A DNA stretch of 22,350 nt, from assembly GCA_964625885.1 (NCBI GenBank), contig CAZVBM010000013.1:1-22350 (forward strand), in the 5' to 3' direction. This DNA is from CAZRIZ01 sp964625885. Lineage in GTDB: Bacteria > Patescibacteriota > Saccharimonadia > Saccharimonadales > Saccharimonadaceae. Made by a program: the position numbers and the translations under genes. Below the pieces are notes generated by a model, which did not search any database, was not told the origin of the DNA, and worked only from the letters and a program-made list of their open reading frames with translations. Below are positions 1-6,472 of this stretch, in pieces (position 1 is the stretch's first letter; each line of letters begins with the position of its first letter).

Positions 1-54
1 CGAAAAGCGGTATGGGGCAACTCATCGTGGGTTCGAATCCCACTCTCTCCGCCA
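1..54 (+). tRNA. tRNA-Ser (CGA), 3' part only
   Basis: The 5' half lies outside the window. Visible in order are an apparent CGA anticodon at positions 1-3 followed by AA, the 3' anticodon strand AGCGG, a long variable arm (ATGGG, loop GCAA, CTCAT) typical of class II tRNAs, the T arm (GTGGG, loop TTCGAAT, CCCAC at 27-43), the acceptor strand TCTCTCC, discriminator G and an encoded CCA at 52-54. The long arm with a CGA anticodon identifies serine. The anticodon call rests on loop geometry because the first base is at the window edge. Confidence 0.9.
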
Positions 55-89
55 AGATAAAAAGAGGTCTTCTGACCTCTTTTTATCTT
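54..89 (+). terminator. Intrinsic terminator after tRNA-Ser
   Basis: A perfect 16-bp inverted repeat (54-69 with 74-89, loop TTCT) begins at the last base of the tRNA. The A-rich left arm and T-rich right arm would act as a terminator in either direction. Confidence 0.85.
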
Positions 90-105
90 GCTGTGAGACT
101 GGCGA

Positions 106-144
106 CCGAGAACCCAGAATTTTGCGAAGCAAAATTGGGTTCGG
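106..144. other. Imperfect hairpin with two GA bulges
   Basis: Left arm pieces CCGA, ACCCA and ATTTTGC are each separated by an extra GA, and pair with the uninterrupted right arm (GCAAAAT, TGGGT, TCGG) around a GAA loop, giving 16 bp. It lies in the non-coding stretch between the tRNA terminator and the first structured repeat. A second small GGCC hairpin followed by ATTTTT is at 171-188. Function is unknown. Confidence 0.5.
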
Positions 145-221
145 TGAAGTGAGTGAAGCGAGCGAAAAGCAGGCCGTAGGCCTATTTTTCCGAGCGAACG
201 AACGGAAGAGGCGAAGCCGAT

Positions 222-233
222 ATCCCACTCTCT
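222..233 (+). repeat. Copy of tRNA-Ser 3' end
   Basis: ATCCCACTCTCT here is identical to positions 37-48 inside the tRNA-Ser T arm and acceptor stem. It directly precedes the structured repeat at 252-373. It may be a remnant of site-specific insertion at the tRNA 3' end; the match is short, so chance remains possible. Confidence 0.4.
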
Positions 234-251
234 TTTATATATTCTTTCCTC

Positions 252-373
252 AGGGCTTTCAACCAACCAGCTCTCTAGGGACGTTTGACTGCGCCCATCG
301 TTATGGGGCAGTCTGCACTTCGCTGTCGGTCGTAACCGCCAGAGCCCCTATCGAGCTGATTGGTTTGCGCCCT
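252..373 (-). repeat. Structured repeat copy A1 (putative RNA, minus strand)
   Basis: A 122-nt element closed by AGGGC/GCCCT, then a long helix (260-273 with 353-366), enclosing a hairpin at 287-313: GACTGC with GCAGTC, one bulged G, CCCAT with ATGGG, loop CGTT. Copy A2 (3402-3522) has the same layout with paired base changes in both hairpin segments. The C.A mismatch at 267/359 on the plus strand is a G.U wobble on the minus strand, which favours minus-strand RNA. I do not recognise the family. The conserved minus-strand core includes AACGA and AAACGTC. Confidence 0.75.
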
Positions 374-419
374 AAATTTACAGGGTTCGGGCGTTAGCGT
401 TCGAGCGAAGCGAGAACCA

Positions 420-435
420 CCTCACTCTCTCTGCA
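420..435 (+). repeat. Second, imperfect copy of tRNA-Ser 3' end
   Basis: CACTCTCTCTGC (423-434) matches the tRNA acceptor end (41-52) except for one base, and a GGGTTCG resembling the T loop occurs at 383-389. Together with the copy at 222-233 it brackets structured repeat A1. This supports, weakly, a history of insertion or duplication at the tRNA gene. Confidence 0.35.
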
Positions 436-460
436 AAATATTTTTAATGTCGTGTTTGGC

Positions 461-489
461 AATAAAAATGCCCCGCTGTATAGCGAGGC
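461..489 (-). terminator. Terminator of the 503-736 gene
   Basis: On the minus strand GCCTCGCT, loop ATAC, AGCGGGGC forms an 8-bp stem (one G.T) followed by ATTTTTATT. It starts 14 bases after the stop codon of the small minus-strand gene. Confidence 0.7.
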
Positions 490-502
490 GTGAGGTGAAG
501 TG

Positions 503-736
503 TCATTTCTTGTCCCTATGATCGTAGTTGTAGTGTTTGCCTGTTTCGTGATTGGTTGTGTGAACTCCTGAAATGTTTCCGTCTTCGTCTTCATCCCAAG
601 AGATGTGATGGCCTTTTTTGTCACCATAAGTATAGTGCTCAGATCCATCTGGATTGGTGCTTTCATTCAGTTTTTCGCCGATATGACCACCCGAAATCAG
701 TTGACTTACATCAACTATTCCTTTTCCACCTGCCAC
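503..736 (-). CDS. Small hydrophilic orphan protein, 77 aa
   Basis: No family is recognised. The start is GTG at 736, chosen because a near-perfect Shine-Dalgarno AAGGAGGTG sits about 8 bases upstream; no later start has such a site. A terminator follows directly. The N-terminal third is Gly-rich (MAGGKGIVDV), and the rest is polar with many His, Asp, Glu and Lys residues and several short Gly or Asn turns (NPDGSEHYTYGDKKG, DEDEDGNISG), ending in a His/Asp/Lys tail. There is no signal peptide or membrane segment. The alternating polar pattern looks like a small beta-rich protein, but that is a guess. The strong ribosome site contrasts with the leaderless neighbours and suggests high expression or recent arrival. 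Confidence 0.7.
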   Translation of the reverse strand: MAGGKGIVDVSQLISGGHIGEKLNESTNPDGSEHYTYGDKKGHHISWDEDEDGNISGVHTTNHETGKHYNYDHRDKK

Positions 737-867
737 AGTGATTCACCTCCTTAATATAAAATAGCGAAGCAAGTGCTGTGCGCCTGCTCTTGTGTATATC
801 ATACCAGATAATATGGCCAATTATCAATAGTGTTTTTAGGGTAATTTCTTTTTGTGGTCATGTGATT

Positions 868-876
868 TGTTATACT
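868..876 (+). promoter_or_regulatory. Extended -10 promoter of the HIT gene, leaderless
   Basis: TGT-TATACT is an extended -10 box. It ends six bases before the ATG at 883, so transcription should begin at or next to the start codon. No clear -35 box is visible. Confidence 0.65.
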
Positions 877-882
877 AAACTC

Positions 883-1266
883 ATGAGTACGATTTTTTCC
901 AAGATTATCGCTGGCGAGGTACCAAGTCATAAAATTTACGAGGATGATCGCGTGTTGGCGTTTTTGGACATTTATCCGAAAAACGAGGGTCACACTCTGG
1001 TGATTCCTAAAAAACCAATAGAGTTTATTTGGGACATGGACGAGGACGATTATGGCTATCTAATGTTGGTGGCTAAGAAAATCGGCAAGCATTTGCGTGC
1101 TGTTCTCCCCTATCAATACGTCCAAATGAGTGTAGTTGGCACCGATGTACCACATGCGCACGTCCATTTAATTCCATTTAACGTAGGTAGTCCATCAAAA
1201 CGCGCTGGTCTAAGGGCTGATGATGCCGAATTAGCCGAGTTAGCTGAAAAGCTACGGCTAGATTAG
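883..1266 (+). CDS. HIT-family nucleotide hydrolase (HinT-like), 127 aa
   Basis: Histidine-triad hydrolases of this type cleave nucleoside phosphoramidates or related adenylylated compounds in the cytoplasm. The N-terminal stretch IFSKIIAGEVPS and the following EDDRVLAFLDI are typical of the bacterial HinT/HIT branch, and the catalytic triad HAHVHLI is at residues 91-97. Length is normal for the family. An upstream in-frame start at 778 is possible, but the added residues do not resemble the family and would place the promoter inside the gene. ATG 883 lies exactly six bases after a TATACT box and has no Shine-Dalgarno, so it is probably translated from a leaderless mRNA. The physiological substrate cannot be told from sequence. 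Confidence 0.92.
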   Translation: MSTIFSKIIAGEVPSHKIYEDDRVLAFLDIYPKNEGHTLVIPKKPIEFIWDMDEDDYGYLMLVAKKIGKHLRAVLPYQYVQMSVVGTDVPHAHVHLIPFNVGSPSKRAGLRADDAELAELAEKLRLD

Positions 1267-1291
1267 CCCTAATAACAACAGCGTTAGCATC

Positions 1292-1320
1292 TTGACTTTT
1301 GCACAAAACTGTGCTAGAAT
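1292..1320 (+). promoter_or_regulatory. Sigma70-type promoter for the 1370 gene
   Basis: TTGACT (1292-1297), a 17-base spacer ending in TGC, then TAGAAT (1315-1320). The start of transcription would be near 1327, giving an A-rich leader of about 43 bases with no Shine-Dalgarno. Confidence 0.8.
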
Positions 1321-1369
1321 TAGAATATACAGTTATAAAAACAAAAAACAATAATAAGAATAAACAAAA

Positions 1370-2488
1370 ATGGAACGCTACCCCGATAAACCAAGATTTC
1401 CAACCCCGTCTCCTGAGCGCTGCAAAGAGCTAGATGAACGTTTTAGTGTCGATAAGGACGAGTTCTTAGTTCTAAAAGAACAAGTTGGGCATCGTACCCC
1501 AGAAGGTGTTTGGGATATGCGTCATGTTGCCGAGGAATATGTTAAATCAACCGATAAGATTATTGGTATTTTAGACGGAAGTATTGAAGATCGTGAGTTA
1601 GCAGATCCCGACAACAAAGAGCAGTCGAAGCAGGCGCCTGACGTCGTCATTTATTTAGACAAATCGGCTCGACCAGTTTCTTGGTTTGTTGATGAATTTT
1701 GGGATCAGATGGCGCGCAAGGAGGAAGTTGATGGTAAAGAGTGTCCAATAAAGAAGCCTGAGGCTAAATTTTTAAACATAGATCGTGCCGATTGGCTTAT
1801 GCGTATGAAGAAGAACGAGGGTGTTCCGTTATCGGAGCTTGACCCCACTGATTTTGACATAAACGAGATTTCCGAAGACGAGATTGCGCAGATTCGGGCG
1901 ATTTTTGCCAAAGGTAGCTTGAGTGATGAGAACTGGCTTGAAGAAGTAAAAAATAAGCCCAATTATCTTGATGGCAAGAATGTCTTGATTGTTGATGAGG
2001 TGAAGAGTAGCGGTGCGACTTTAAGCATTGCGCAGCAGTTATTAAAGAAAGCCTTTCCAGAATCTACTGTTAGCGGTGCCTACTTTTGGCAACAAACGGG
2101 CAGAATGGTCAATGGACGCCTACAGATGGGGATCGCACCAGTTTGGTACGACGCTAGCCGACCAGATGGTCGCCTAGTGGATGACAAGAACCTTCGGTAT
2201 TATGAAAAATCATACGAAGAAGGTCGTGTTAGTTTGCAGAAAAAACTGGGTGCAGTTGCCTTGTCGTCACCCCAGCTTGATACGAATGGCAACAGGATGA
2301 TGGATGGACGAGCTAGAAACTTGAAGAAAGATATTAAACACCTGGCGCAGGCCTGTCGTGAGGGTCGAGTGTTTCGCCAGCTACACTTTATGCGACCAGA
2401 TGATGATTTTGATCAAGGCGTTGAAGCGCAAGGCCTTGATATGACCGATTATAGACACCTGGTTAATAGGAAGCTAGAAACAATTTAA
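1370..2488 (+). CDS. Phosphoribosyltransferase-like protein, 372 aa
   Basis: The segment NVLIVDEVKSSGATL (residues 204-218) is the PRPP-binding signature of type I phosphoribosyltransferases: a hydrophobic strand, an acidic pair and an S/T-G-A-T loop. Upstream, VVIYLDKSARPVSW (residues 92-105) could form the preceding strand and loop of the fold. The protein is longer than nucleobase-salvage enzymes: it has about 90 extra N-terminal residues, an acidic insert (about 110-200) between the two halves, and a basic C-terminal region. The base or substrate is not deducible, and a non-enzymatic role is possible. It has its own strong promoter and a terminator shared with the convergent gene. ATG 1370 is the first start after the promoter, and no ribosome site is visible in the A-rich leader. 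Confidence 0.75.
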   Translation: MERYPDKPRFPTPSPERCKELDERFSVDKDEFLVLKEQVGHRTPEGVWDMRHVAEEYVKSTDKIIGILDGSIEDRELADPDNKEQSKQAPDVVIYLDKSARPVSWFVDEFWDQMARKEEVDGKECPIKKPEAKFLNIDRADWLMRMKKNEGVPLSELDPTDFDINEISEDEIAQIRAIFAKGSLSDENWLEEVKNKPNYLDGKNVLIVDEVKSSGATLSIAQQLLKKAFPESTVSGAYFWQQTGRMVNGRLQMGIAPVWYDASRPDGRLVDDKNLRYYEKSYEEGRVSLQKKLGAVALSSPQLDTNGNRMMDGRARNLKKDIKHLAQACREGRVFRQLHFMRPDDDFDQGVEAQGLDMTDYRHLVNRKLETI

Positions 2489-2498
2489 TCTAAATTTA

Positions 2499-2521
2499 AA
2501 ATAGCCCACTGGGGGCTATTT
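2499..2521. terminator. Bidirectional terminator between convergent genes
   Basis: AAATAGCCC (2499-2507) pairs with GGGCTATTT (2513-2521) around a 5-base loop, with T-rich sequence on both sides. The stop codon of the minus-strand gene (2516-2518) is inside the right arm. Confidence 0.8.
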
Positions 2522-2803
2522 GCTTTTGAAATGAACTAGGGTGATCTCACCCTTTCCTGAACTAAATATTCGGAGGGTGGCATTCCATGTGATGCCATCG
2601 TGCGTTACTGTGCCATGAAATGTTGTCATGTTGCCAATCTTCCATCCGTTCGCGTATTCTTTTTCGGTTTCGAAAATAATCTCGGCTGATTGCTGGCCCA
2701 TGTGGCACATTAAATGCCTTACCGTGTCGCCTTGGCTCTTACTAATTTCCTTATCGATTAGCCAGACTTCTCGGCGTGAAGCTTCAGCCAGAGAATTGCC
2801 CAT
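2516..2803 (-). CDS. Small orphan protein, 95 aa
   Basis: No family is recognised. The gene has a good sigma70 promoter (2851-2879) and an AAAGGGGTG ribosome site ahead of ATG 2803, so it is very likely real. The N-terminal half is polar and probably helical (EVWLIDKEISKSQGDTVRHL). The C-terminal half reads as alternating beta strands with Gly turns (MTTFHGTVTHDGITWNATLR, then SSGKGEITLVHF). There is one Cys and no membrane segment. Like the 503-736 gene it is short, monocistronic, minus strand and provided with a Shine-Dalgarno, unlike the housekeeping genes around it. Confidence 0.7.
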   Translation of the reverse strand: MGNSLAEASRREVWLIDKEISKSQGDTVRHLMCHMGQQSAEIIFETEKEYANGWKIGNMTTFHGTVTHDGITWNATLRIFSSGKGEITLVHFKSK

Positions 2804-2850
2804 TGGCTATTCACCCCTTTCTATCTTTGAATCAGTGGGTTCAGACTAAA

Positions 2851-2879
2851 ATAATAACACCATATTTGTATAAAGTCAA
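2851..2879 (-). promoter_or_regulatory. Sigma70-type promoter for the 2516-2803 gene
   Basis: On the minus strand TTGACT (2879-2874), 17 bases, TATTAT (2856-2851). It diverges from the rlmH promoter about 40 bases away. Confidence 0.8.
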
Positions 2880-2917
2880 TAGGCGGTGTAAAAAACTTTA
2901 TTACTCTTCGCTTGGTG

Positions 2918-2923
2918 TAAAAT
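2918..2923 (+). promoter_or_regulatory. -10 box of rlmH, leaderless
   Basis: TAAAAT ends six bases before the rlmH ATG, the same spacing as at the HIT gene. There is no Shine-Dalgarno and only a poor -35. Confidence 0.5.
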
Positions 2924-2929
2924 TAAATC

Positions 2930-3376
2930 ATGAAAATTATTTCAATTGGCAAGAAGATCGAGCCAGAGCTAAAGAATGCGCTAGAAAGCTATTCTCGTCG
3001 CCTACAAGGCCGTTTTCGGGTCGAATTGGTGCTTCTACCCAATTCGCCAGACAAAGACGATTTGGCGCGCTCTCACGAGTCCGACGCGATTTTAGGCCGT
3101 TTAAGGCCGACAGACTTTGTCATCCTGTTGGATGAGCGGGGTGAGAATATCACCTCTCCTGCCTTGTCTGAGAGGCTCCAAGCGAATTTAGGTAAGGATA
3201 TTGTGTTTGTGATTGGTGGGGCTTATGGTGTGAATGACGCGCTGCGCCAACGAGCAGATTTTGTTTGGAGCTTATCAAAGCTGGTTTTTCCGCATCAGAT
3301 TGTGCGGTTGATTCTGGTTGAGCAGATCTACCGCGCCCAAACTATCATGCAAGGCCATCCGTATCATCACGAGTAG
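2930..3376 (+). CDS. rlmH: 23S rRNA pseudouridine-1915 N3-methyltransferase RlmH, 148 aa
   Basis: RlmH is a SPOUT-class methyltransferase that uses S-adenosylmethionine to methylate pseudouridine 1915 in helix 69 of 23S rRNA on assembled ribosomes. The start MKIISIGK, the LDERG segment (residues 67-71), the cofactor-knot motif VIGGAYG (94-100) and the C-terminal HPYHHE (143-148) are all family landmarks, and the length is within the usual 150-160 residues. It is monocistronic, with ATG 2930 six bases after a -10 box, implying a leaderless mRNA. Downstream lie structured repeats rather than a conventional terminator. Confidence 0.95.
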   Translation: MKIISIGKKIEPELKNALESYSRRLQGRFRVELVLLPNSPDKDDLARSHESDAILGRLRPTDFVILLDERGENITSPALSERLQANLGKDIVFVIGGAYGVNDALRQRADFVWSLSKLVFPHQIVRLILVEQIYRAQTIMQGHPYHHE

Positions 3377-3401
3377 CTATTGATGGTCAATGTATTCCTA
3401 T

Positions 3402-3522
3402 TGGGCTTACAACCAACCAGCTCTCCAGAGACGTTTGACCACGCCCGTCGTTACGGGGTGGTCTGCACTTCACTTTCAGCCGTCCTTCAAGAGCCTCTGT
3501 CGAGCTGGTTGGTTTACGCCCT
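3402..3522 (-). repeat. Structured repeat copy A2 (putative RNA, minus strand)
   Basis: A 121-nt relative of copy A1, starting 25 bases after rlmH. The outer helix is GGGC/GCCC. The long helix 3411-3423 with 3502-3514 is perfectly paired (13 bp, AACCAACCAGCTC). The hairpin at 3437-3463 is GACCAC/GTGGTC, bulged G, CCCGT/ACGGG, loop CGTT. Compared with A1, TGC/GCA became CAC/GTG and CAT/ATG became CGT/ACG, which are paired changes. Similarity to A1 may extend a short way into the flanks. Confidence 0.75.
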
Positions 3523-3551
3523 GTAACAAATTTGTAGCTTACTTAAGACAC

Positions 3552-3679
3552 ATCGGCCGGTTCAATAGTTACTTCGAGGGGAATCTCGCAGTTACGACGG
3601 AGAGCTTAGCGCCGATGACCCTGTAACGACAGGCGTCATCAAGCGTCCCTGAGAAGCAACTATTGAACATCAGGCCGAT
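3552..3679 (+). repeat. Structured repeat copy B1 (putative RNA, plus strand)
   Basis: A 128-nt element. Helix P1 is ATCGGCC/GGCCGAT (3552-3558, 3673-3679). P2 is GTTCAATAGTT/AACTATTGAAC (3560-3570, 3658-3668). The apical hairpin is GATGAC/GTCATC plus CCTGT/ACAGG with loop AACG and a bulged C at 3634. Copy B2 at 15805-15932 is the same length, lies on the opposite strand and keeps every helix through paired changes. The apical hairpin and the following AAGCGTCCCTGAGA resemble the reverse complement of the A copies, so A and B belong to one superfamily. Confidence 0.8.
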
Positions 3680-3690
3680 TTCTAGACATG

Positions 3691-3745
3691 CGACAGGCGT
3701 TGTCGACGCGTGTTTTACGACTAGCTATTAGACATCAGGCGAAAT
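3691..3745 (+). repeat. Partial structured repeat B3 (3' half only)
   Basis: From CGACAGGCGT through GACATCAGGCGAAAT this 55-nt stretch follows the 3' half of copy B1 (3627-3680) and also shares CGACGCGTGT with the reverse complement of B2. It lies in tandem 11 bases after B1 and has lost its 5' half, so its helices cannot form. It ends about 10 bases before the valS stop codon. Confidence 0.6.
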
Positions 3746-3754
3746 GAGTAAAAC

Positions 3755-6319
3755 CTACTTAGTCTCAACCTGCTCTTCTAGCCGCTTGATTTGATTGAGG
3801 GTTTTGGCTAATTCGGCTTTGGTTTCGTCAACCAAGTGCTTTGGAGCTTTATTAACATAATTTGGATTGTCCAATCGAGCTTGTAGATTGGTAGCGCGAG
3901 AGCGAGCTTCGAGCAGGCGCACTTCCAGGTTGGCTTGATGATCATAAAGTGTCTTGGCATCGACTTCTAGCCAGACTTGGTGGCCGGTATTACTAATGCG
4001 GATGCCGCTGGGTTTAGAGACCGATCGGACGTCGTTTACACCAGTTAAGTGTTTAATAATCGGCTCATTGTTGGTTACTAGCTCGTTGCGTTGATGAACT
4101 AGATCATATTTGCGATTATTTGGCAGCTCTTTCAGTAAGAAACGAGTTTCTTCGACAATGCGTTTAATCTCTTCAAAGTTAGCCACATGCTCGGTTGAGA
4201 ATTCAATTGCCTTGGTCTTGGGGTAGCGTTCTAGAATCAGCAGACTGTTGCCATGCCAGTTGGCGGATTGCCAGATGGCCTCGGTGATAAATGGTGCAAA
4301 CGGATGCGCCATCTTGAGGATGGTGTTTAGCACGTAAGCTAGCAGTTGATGATTGGTTTGCTTCTTGGAAGCCTCGAGGTACCAGTCGGCTACGTCGTTC
4401 CAGATAGTTTGATACACCAGCTCCCCTGCCTCTGAGAAGCGGTGCTTACTGATGTGTTGGTCAATTTGTTTAATAGTCCTGTCGAGTCTGTCTACTATCC
4501 AGTGGTCGGCCTCAGATTGTAGCGGTATCTTGTCGGGCTCAATTGGCTGAAAATCTTCTGGTAGTAGCGCGAAAATATAGCGAGCAATGTTCCAGAGTTT
4601 GTTACAAAAGTTGCGTCCAGCGATAACGTTTGAAAGCGCAAAGGCCTGATTTTGCCCAGCCGAGCGATTAGCAATAATACCGAGCCTTAGGGCGTCGGAG
4701 CCATATTTACCGATGATTTCAATCGGGTTAATGACATTGCCCTTAGATTTGCTCATCTTTTGACCGTGCTCATCAAGCACCATGCCGTGCATATAAACTT
4801 CCTTAAACGGCACTTGGTTGGTGGAATAAAGCCCGAGCATAATCATGCGAGCCACCCAACGATCAATTAGATCAAAGCCAGTTTCCATCAAGCTGGTTGG
4901 GTAAAATTCGGCCAGCTTACCCTTGCTAAGGTAGTCGGTGACGATATAGGGCCACTGGCCACTTGAGAACCAGGTGTCAAAAGTGTCTTCTTCGCGTTGA
5001 TAAGTCTTGCCATTGAGCTCAATTCGTTCTTGATTGACACGAGTATCAAAAACCCAATCGCTAGGGTCGTCAACGTTCTGAAAGGCTGGGATAGGAATCC
5101 CCCAGGCGATTTGGCGCGACAGATTCCAGTCGCGTAGATTGTCTAGATAGCGAATTATTACCTGCTTCTTGCTGGCTGGATGAAACTTAATCTGATTGCT
5201 ATTAATAGCCTGTTTAGCACGCTCAGCCAGTGGTCTGACCCTCAGGAACCATTGTTCTTTGATCATCGGTTCAATTGGTAGGCCAGACTTGTAATCAAAG
5301 CCGACGACATGCTTAATCTTTTTCTCTCCCCTTCTGAGCTCGAGCGAATCTAAGATAGCCAAGACTTTCTTACGAGCCTCTTCGGTAGTTAGGCCATTAA
5401 GGCTATCGAGGCAATTAATCATCTTGCCGTCATAATCAATCACTTGGATTGGCTCGAGCTCATGTCTCTCCCCTACCTCAAAATCGTTAACGTCATGGGC
5501 GGGCGTAATCTTGACTACGCCGGTTCCAAAATTCATATCAACAAACTCATCGGCGATGATTGGTACTTCCCTATCAACAATTGGAATCATGACGCGCTTA
5601 CCGATGTGCTTCTTGTAGCGCTCGTCTTCAGGATGAACCGCCACGGCGACGTCACCAAGGATGGTCTCTGGCCGAGTGGTCGCTACGACGATTTCGCCCA
5701 TATCATCGCTTAACGGATAGGCTACGTCATATAGAATACCGTCAACTTCCTTGTAGTCAACTTCAATGTCGGCATAGCTAGTTTGGTATTTGGTCGAATA
5801 GTTGACCATGCGTTTACCGCGATAAATCAGATCCTCATCCCAGAGTTTCTTAAAGGTACTATAAACTGTTTCAATCACCTTGGCGTCGAGTGTAAATACT
5901 AAATCATTCCAGCTACAGCTGGCGCCCAGTGAGCGAAGTTGTAGCTCCATATCGCCGCGTTTTTCAGCGACGAAGTTCCAAACCTTTTGATAAAGTTCTT
6001 CCCGTGAAAACTCCAAGCGCGATTTACCCTGCTTATTCAATTCCTTCTCAAAGACTACCCAGGTTTCAAAGCCGGCGTGGTCGGCGCCAGGAACATAAAC
6101 AGCGCGTCTGCCCTGCATGCGATAGTAGCGCACTAGGATGTCTTGCAGATTGACTGTCAGGGCGTGGCCAATGTGCAGGTTGCCGTTGGCGTTTGGTGGT
6201 GGCATGACGATAGAGTATGGTTCACCCTCGCCTCTTGGGCTAAAAGCATCGCCCGCTTCCCACATGGCGTAGATAGTTGGTTCAAAATTTTCTGGCTGAT
6301 AAGTTTTAGCTAAATTCAT
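3755..6319 (-). CDS. valS: Valyl-tRNA synthetase, 854 aa
   Basis: This class I synthetase charges tRNA-Val with valine. The ATP-binding HIGH signature is at residues 49-52 (preceded by PPPNANGNL), the central editing (CP1) domain follows, and KMSKS is at 521-525. An anticodon-binding helical domain and a C-terminal coiled-coil (from about residue 790, ending KRLEEQVETK) complete the normal layout. I start at ATG 6319 because MNLAKTYQPENFEP is the family's usual beginning. An earlier in-frame ATG at 6355 overlaps the likely -10 box (TATGAT, 6356-6351) and so may not be transcribed. The next gene upstream on the strand is tsaD, about 150 bases away. No conventional terminator follows; structured repeats lie downstream. 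Confidence 0.95.
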   Translation of the reverse strand: MNLAKTYQPENFEPTIYAMWEAGDAFSPRGEGEPYSIVMPPPNANGNLHIGHALTVNLQDILVRYYRMQGRRAVYVPGADHAGFETWVVFEKELNKQGKSRLEFSREELYQKVWNFVAEKRGDMELQLRSLGASCSWNDLVFTLDAKVIETVYSTFKKLWDEDLIYRGKRMVNYSTKYQTSYADIEVDYKEVDGILYDVAYPLSDDMGEIVVATTRPETILGDVAVAVHPEDERYKKHIGKRVMIPIVDREVPIIADEFVDMNFGTGVVKITPAHDVNDFEVGERHELEPIQVIDYDGKMINCLDSLNGLTTEEARKKVLAILDSLELRRGEKKIKHVVGFDYKSGLPIEPMIKEQWFLRVRPLAERAKQAINSNQIKFHPASKKQVIIRYLDNLRDWNLSRQIAWGIPIPAFQNVDDPSDWVFDTRVNQERIELNGKTYQREEDTFDTWFSSGQWPYIVTDYLSKGKLAEFYPTSLMETGFDLIDRWVARMIMLGLYSTNQVPFKEVYMHGMVLDEHGQKMSKSKGNVINPIEIIGKYGSDALRLGIIANRSAGQNQAFALSNVIAGRNFCNKLWNIARYIFALLPEDFQPIEPDKIPLQSEADHWIVDRLDRTIKQIDQHISKHRFSEAGELVYQTIWNDVADWYLEASKKQTNHQLLAYVLNTILKMAHPFAPFITEAIWQSANWHGNSLLILERYPKTKAIEFSTEHVANFEEIKRIVEETRFLLKELPNNRKYDLVHQRNELVTNNEPIIKHLTGVNDVRSVSKPSGIRISNTGHQVWLEVDAKTLYDHQANLEVRLLEARSRATNLQARLDNPNYVNKAPKHLVDETKAELAKTLNQIKRLEEQVETK

Positions 6320-6350
6320 TTCAATTTTCTCATGGTAAATATCTGTCAAT

Positions 6351-6359
6351 ATCATAACA
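6351..6359 (-). promoter_or_regulatory. Probable extended -10 of valS
   Basis: The minus strand reads TGT-TATGAT. Transcription would start about seven bases later, giving a leader of about 25 bases before ATG 6319. The -35 region is poor. This location argues against the longer start at 6355. The leader contains a five-codon frame (MRKLK) whose TGA overlaps the valS ATG. Confidence 0.45.
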
Positions 6360-6472
6360 CAGTTAAGCGAAATCTGCTCGTTTCGGCGTAGACTATAATC
6401 AGCTCGTTCAAGTTAGAGGTAGTTATTAAACTTGACGCTTTGACAATAATATTTTCACGTGAATAGATGGGT

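Noticed and set aside
22..228. Reading frame ending REWDSNPR on the minus strand
   Set aside because: The REWDSNPR end is the reverse complement of the tRNA T arm, a well-known false protein. The rest covers the terminator and hairpin.
252..373. Integron attC site
   Set aside because: The ends lack the RYYYAAC and GTTRRRY boxes, no integrase is present, and the element has several internal helices with paired base changes, which suits RNA better.
778..882. N-terminal extension of the HIT protein
   Set aside because: The added 35 residues do not resemble the family, and the extended -10 box lies inside them, six bases before the family-typical ATG.
6320..6355. Longer valS start (12 extra residues)
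   Set aside because: Its ATG overlaps the likely -10 box, and the family alignment begins at MNLAKTY.
6454..6463. TTCACGTGAA palindrome between tsaD and valS as an operator
   Set aside because: A single 10-base palindrome with no second copy in the window and no clear promoter overlap is not enough.
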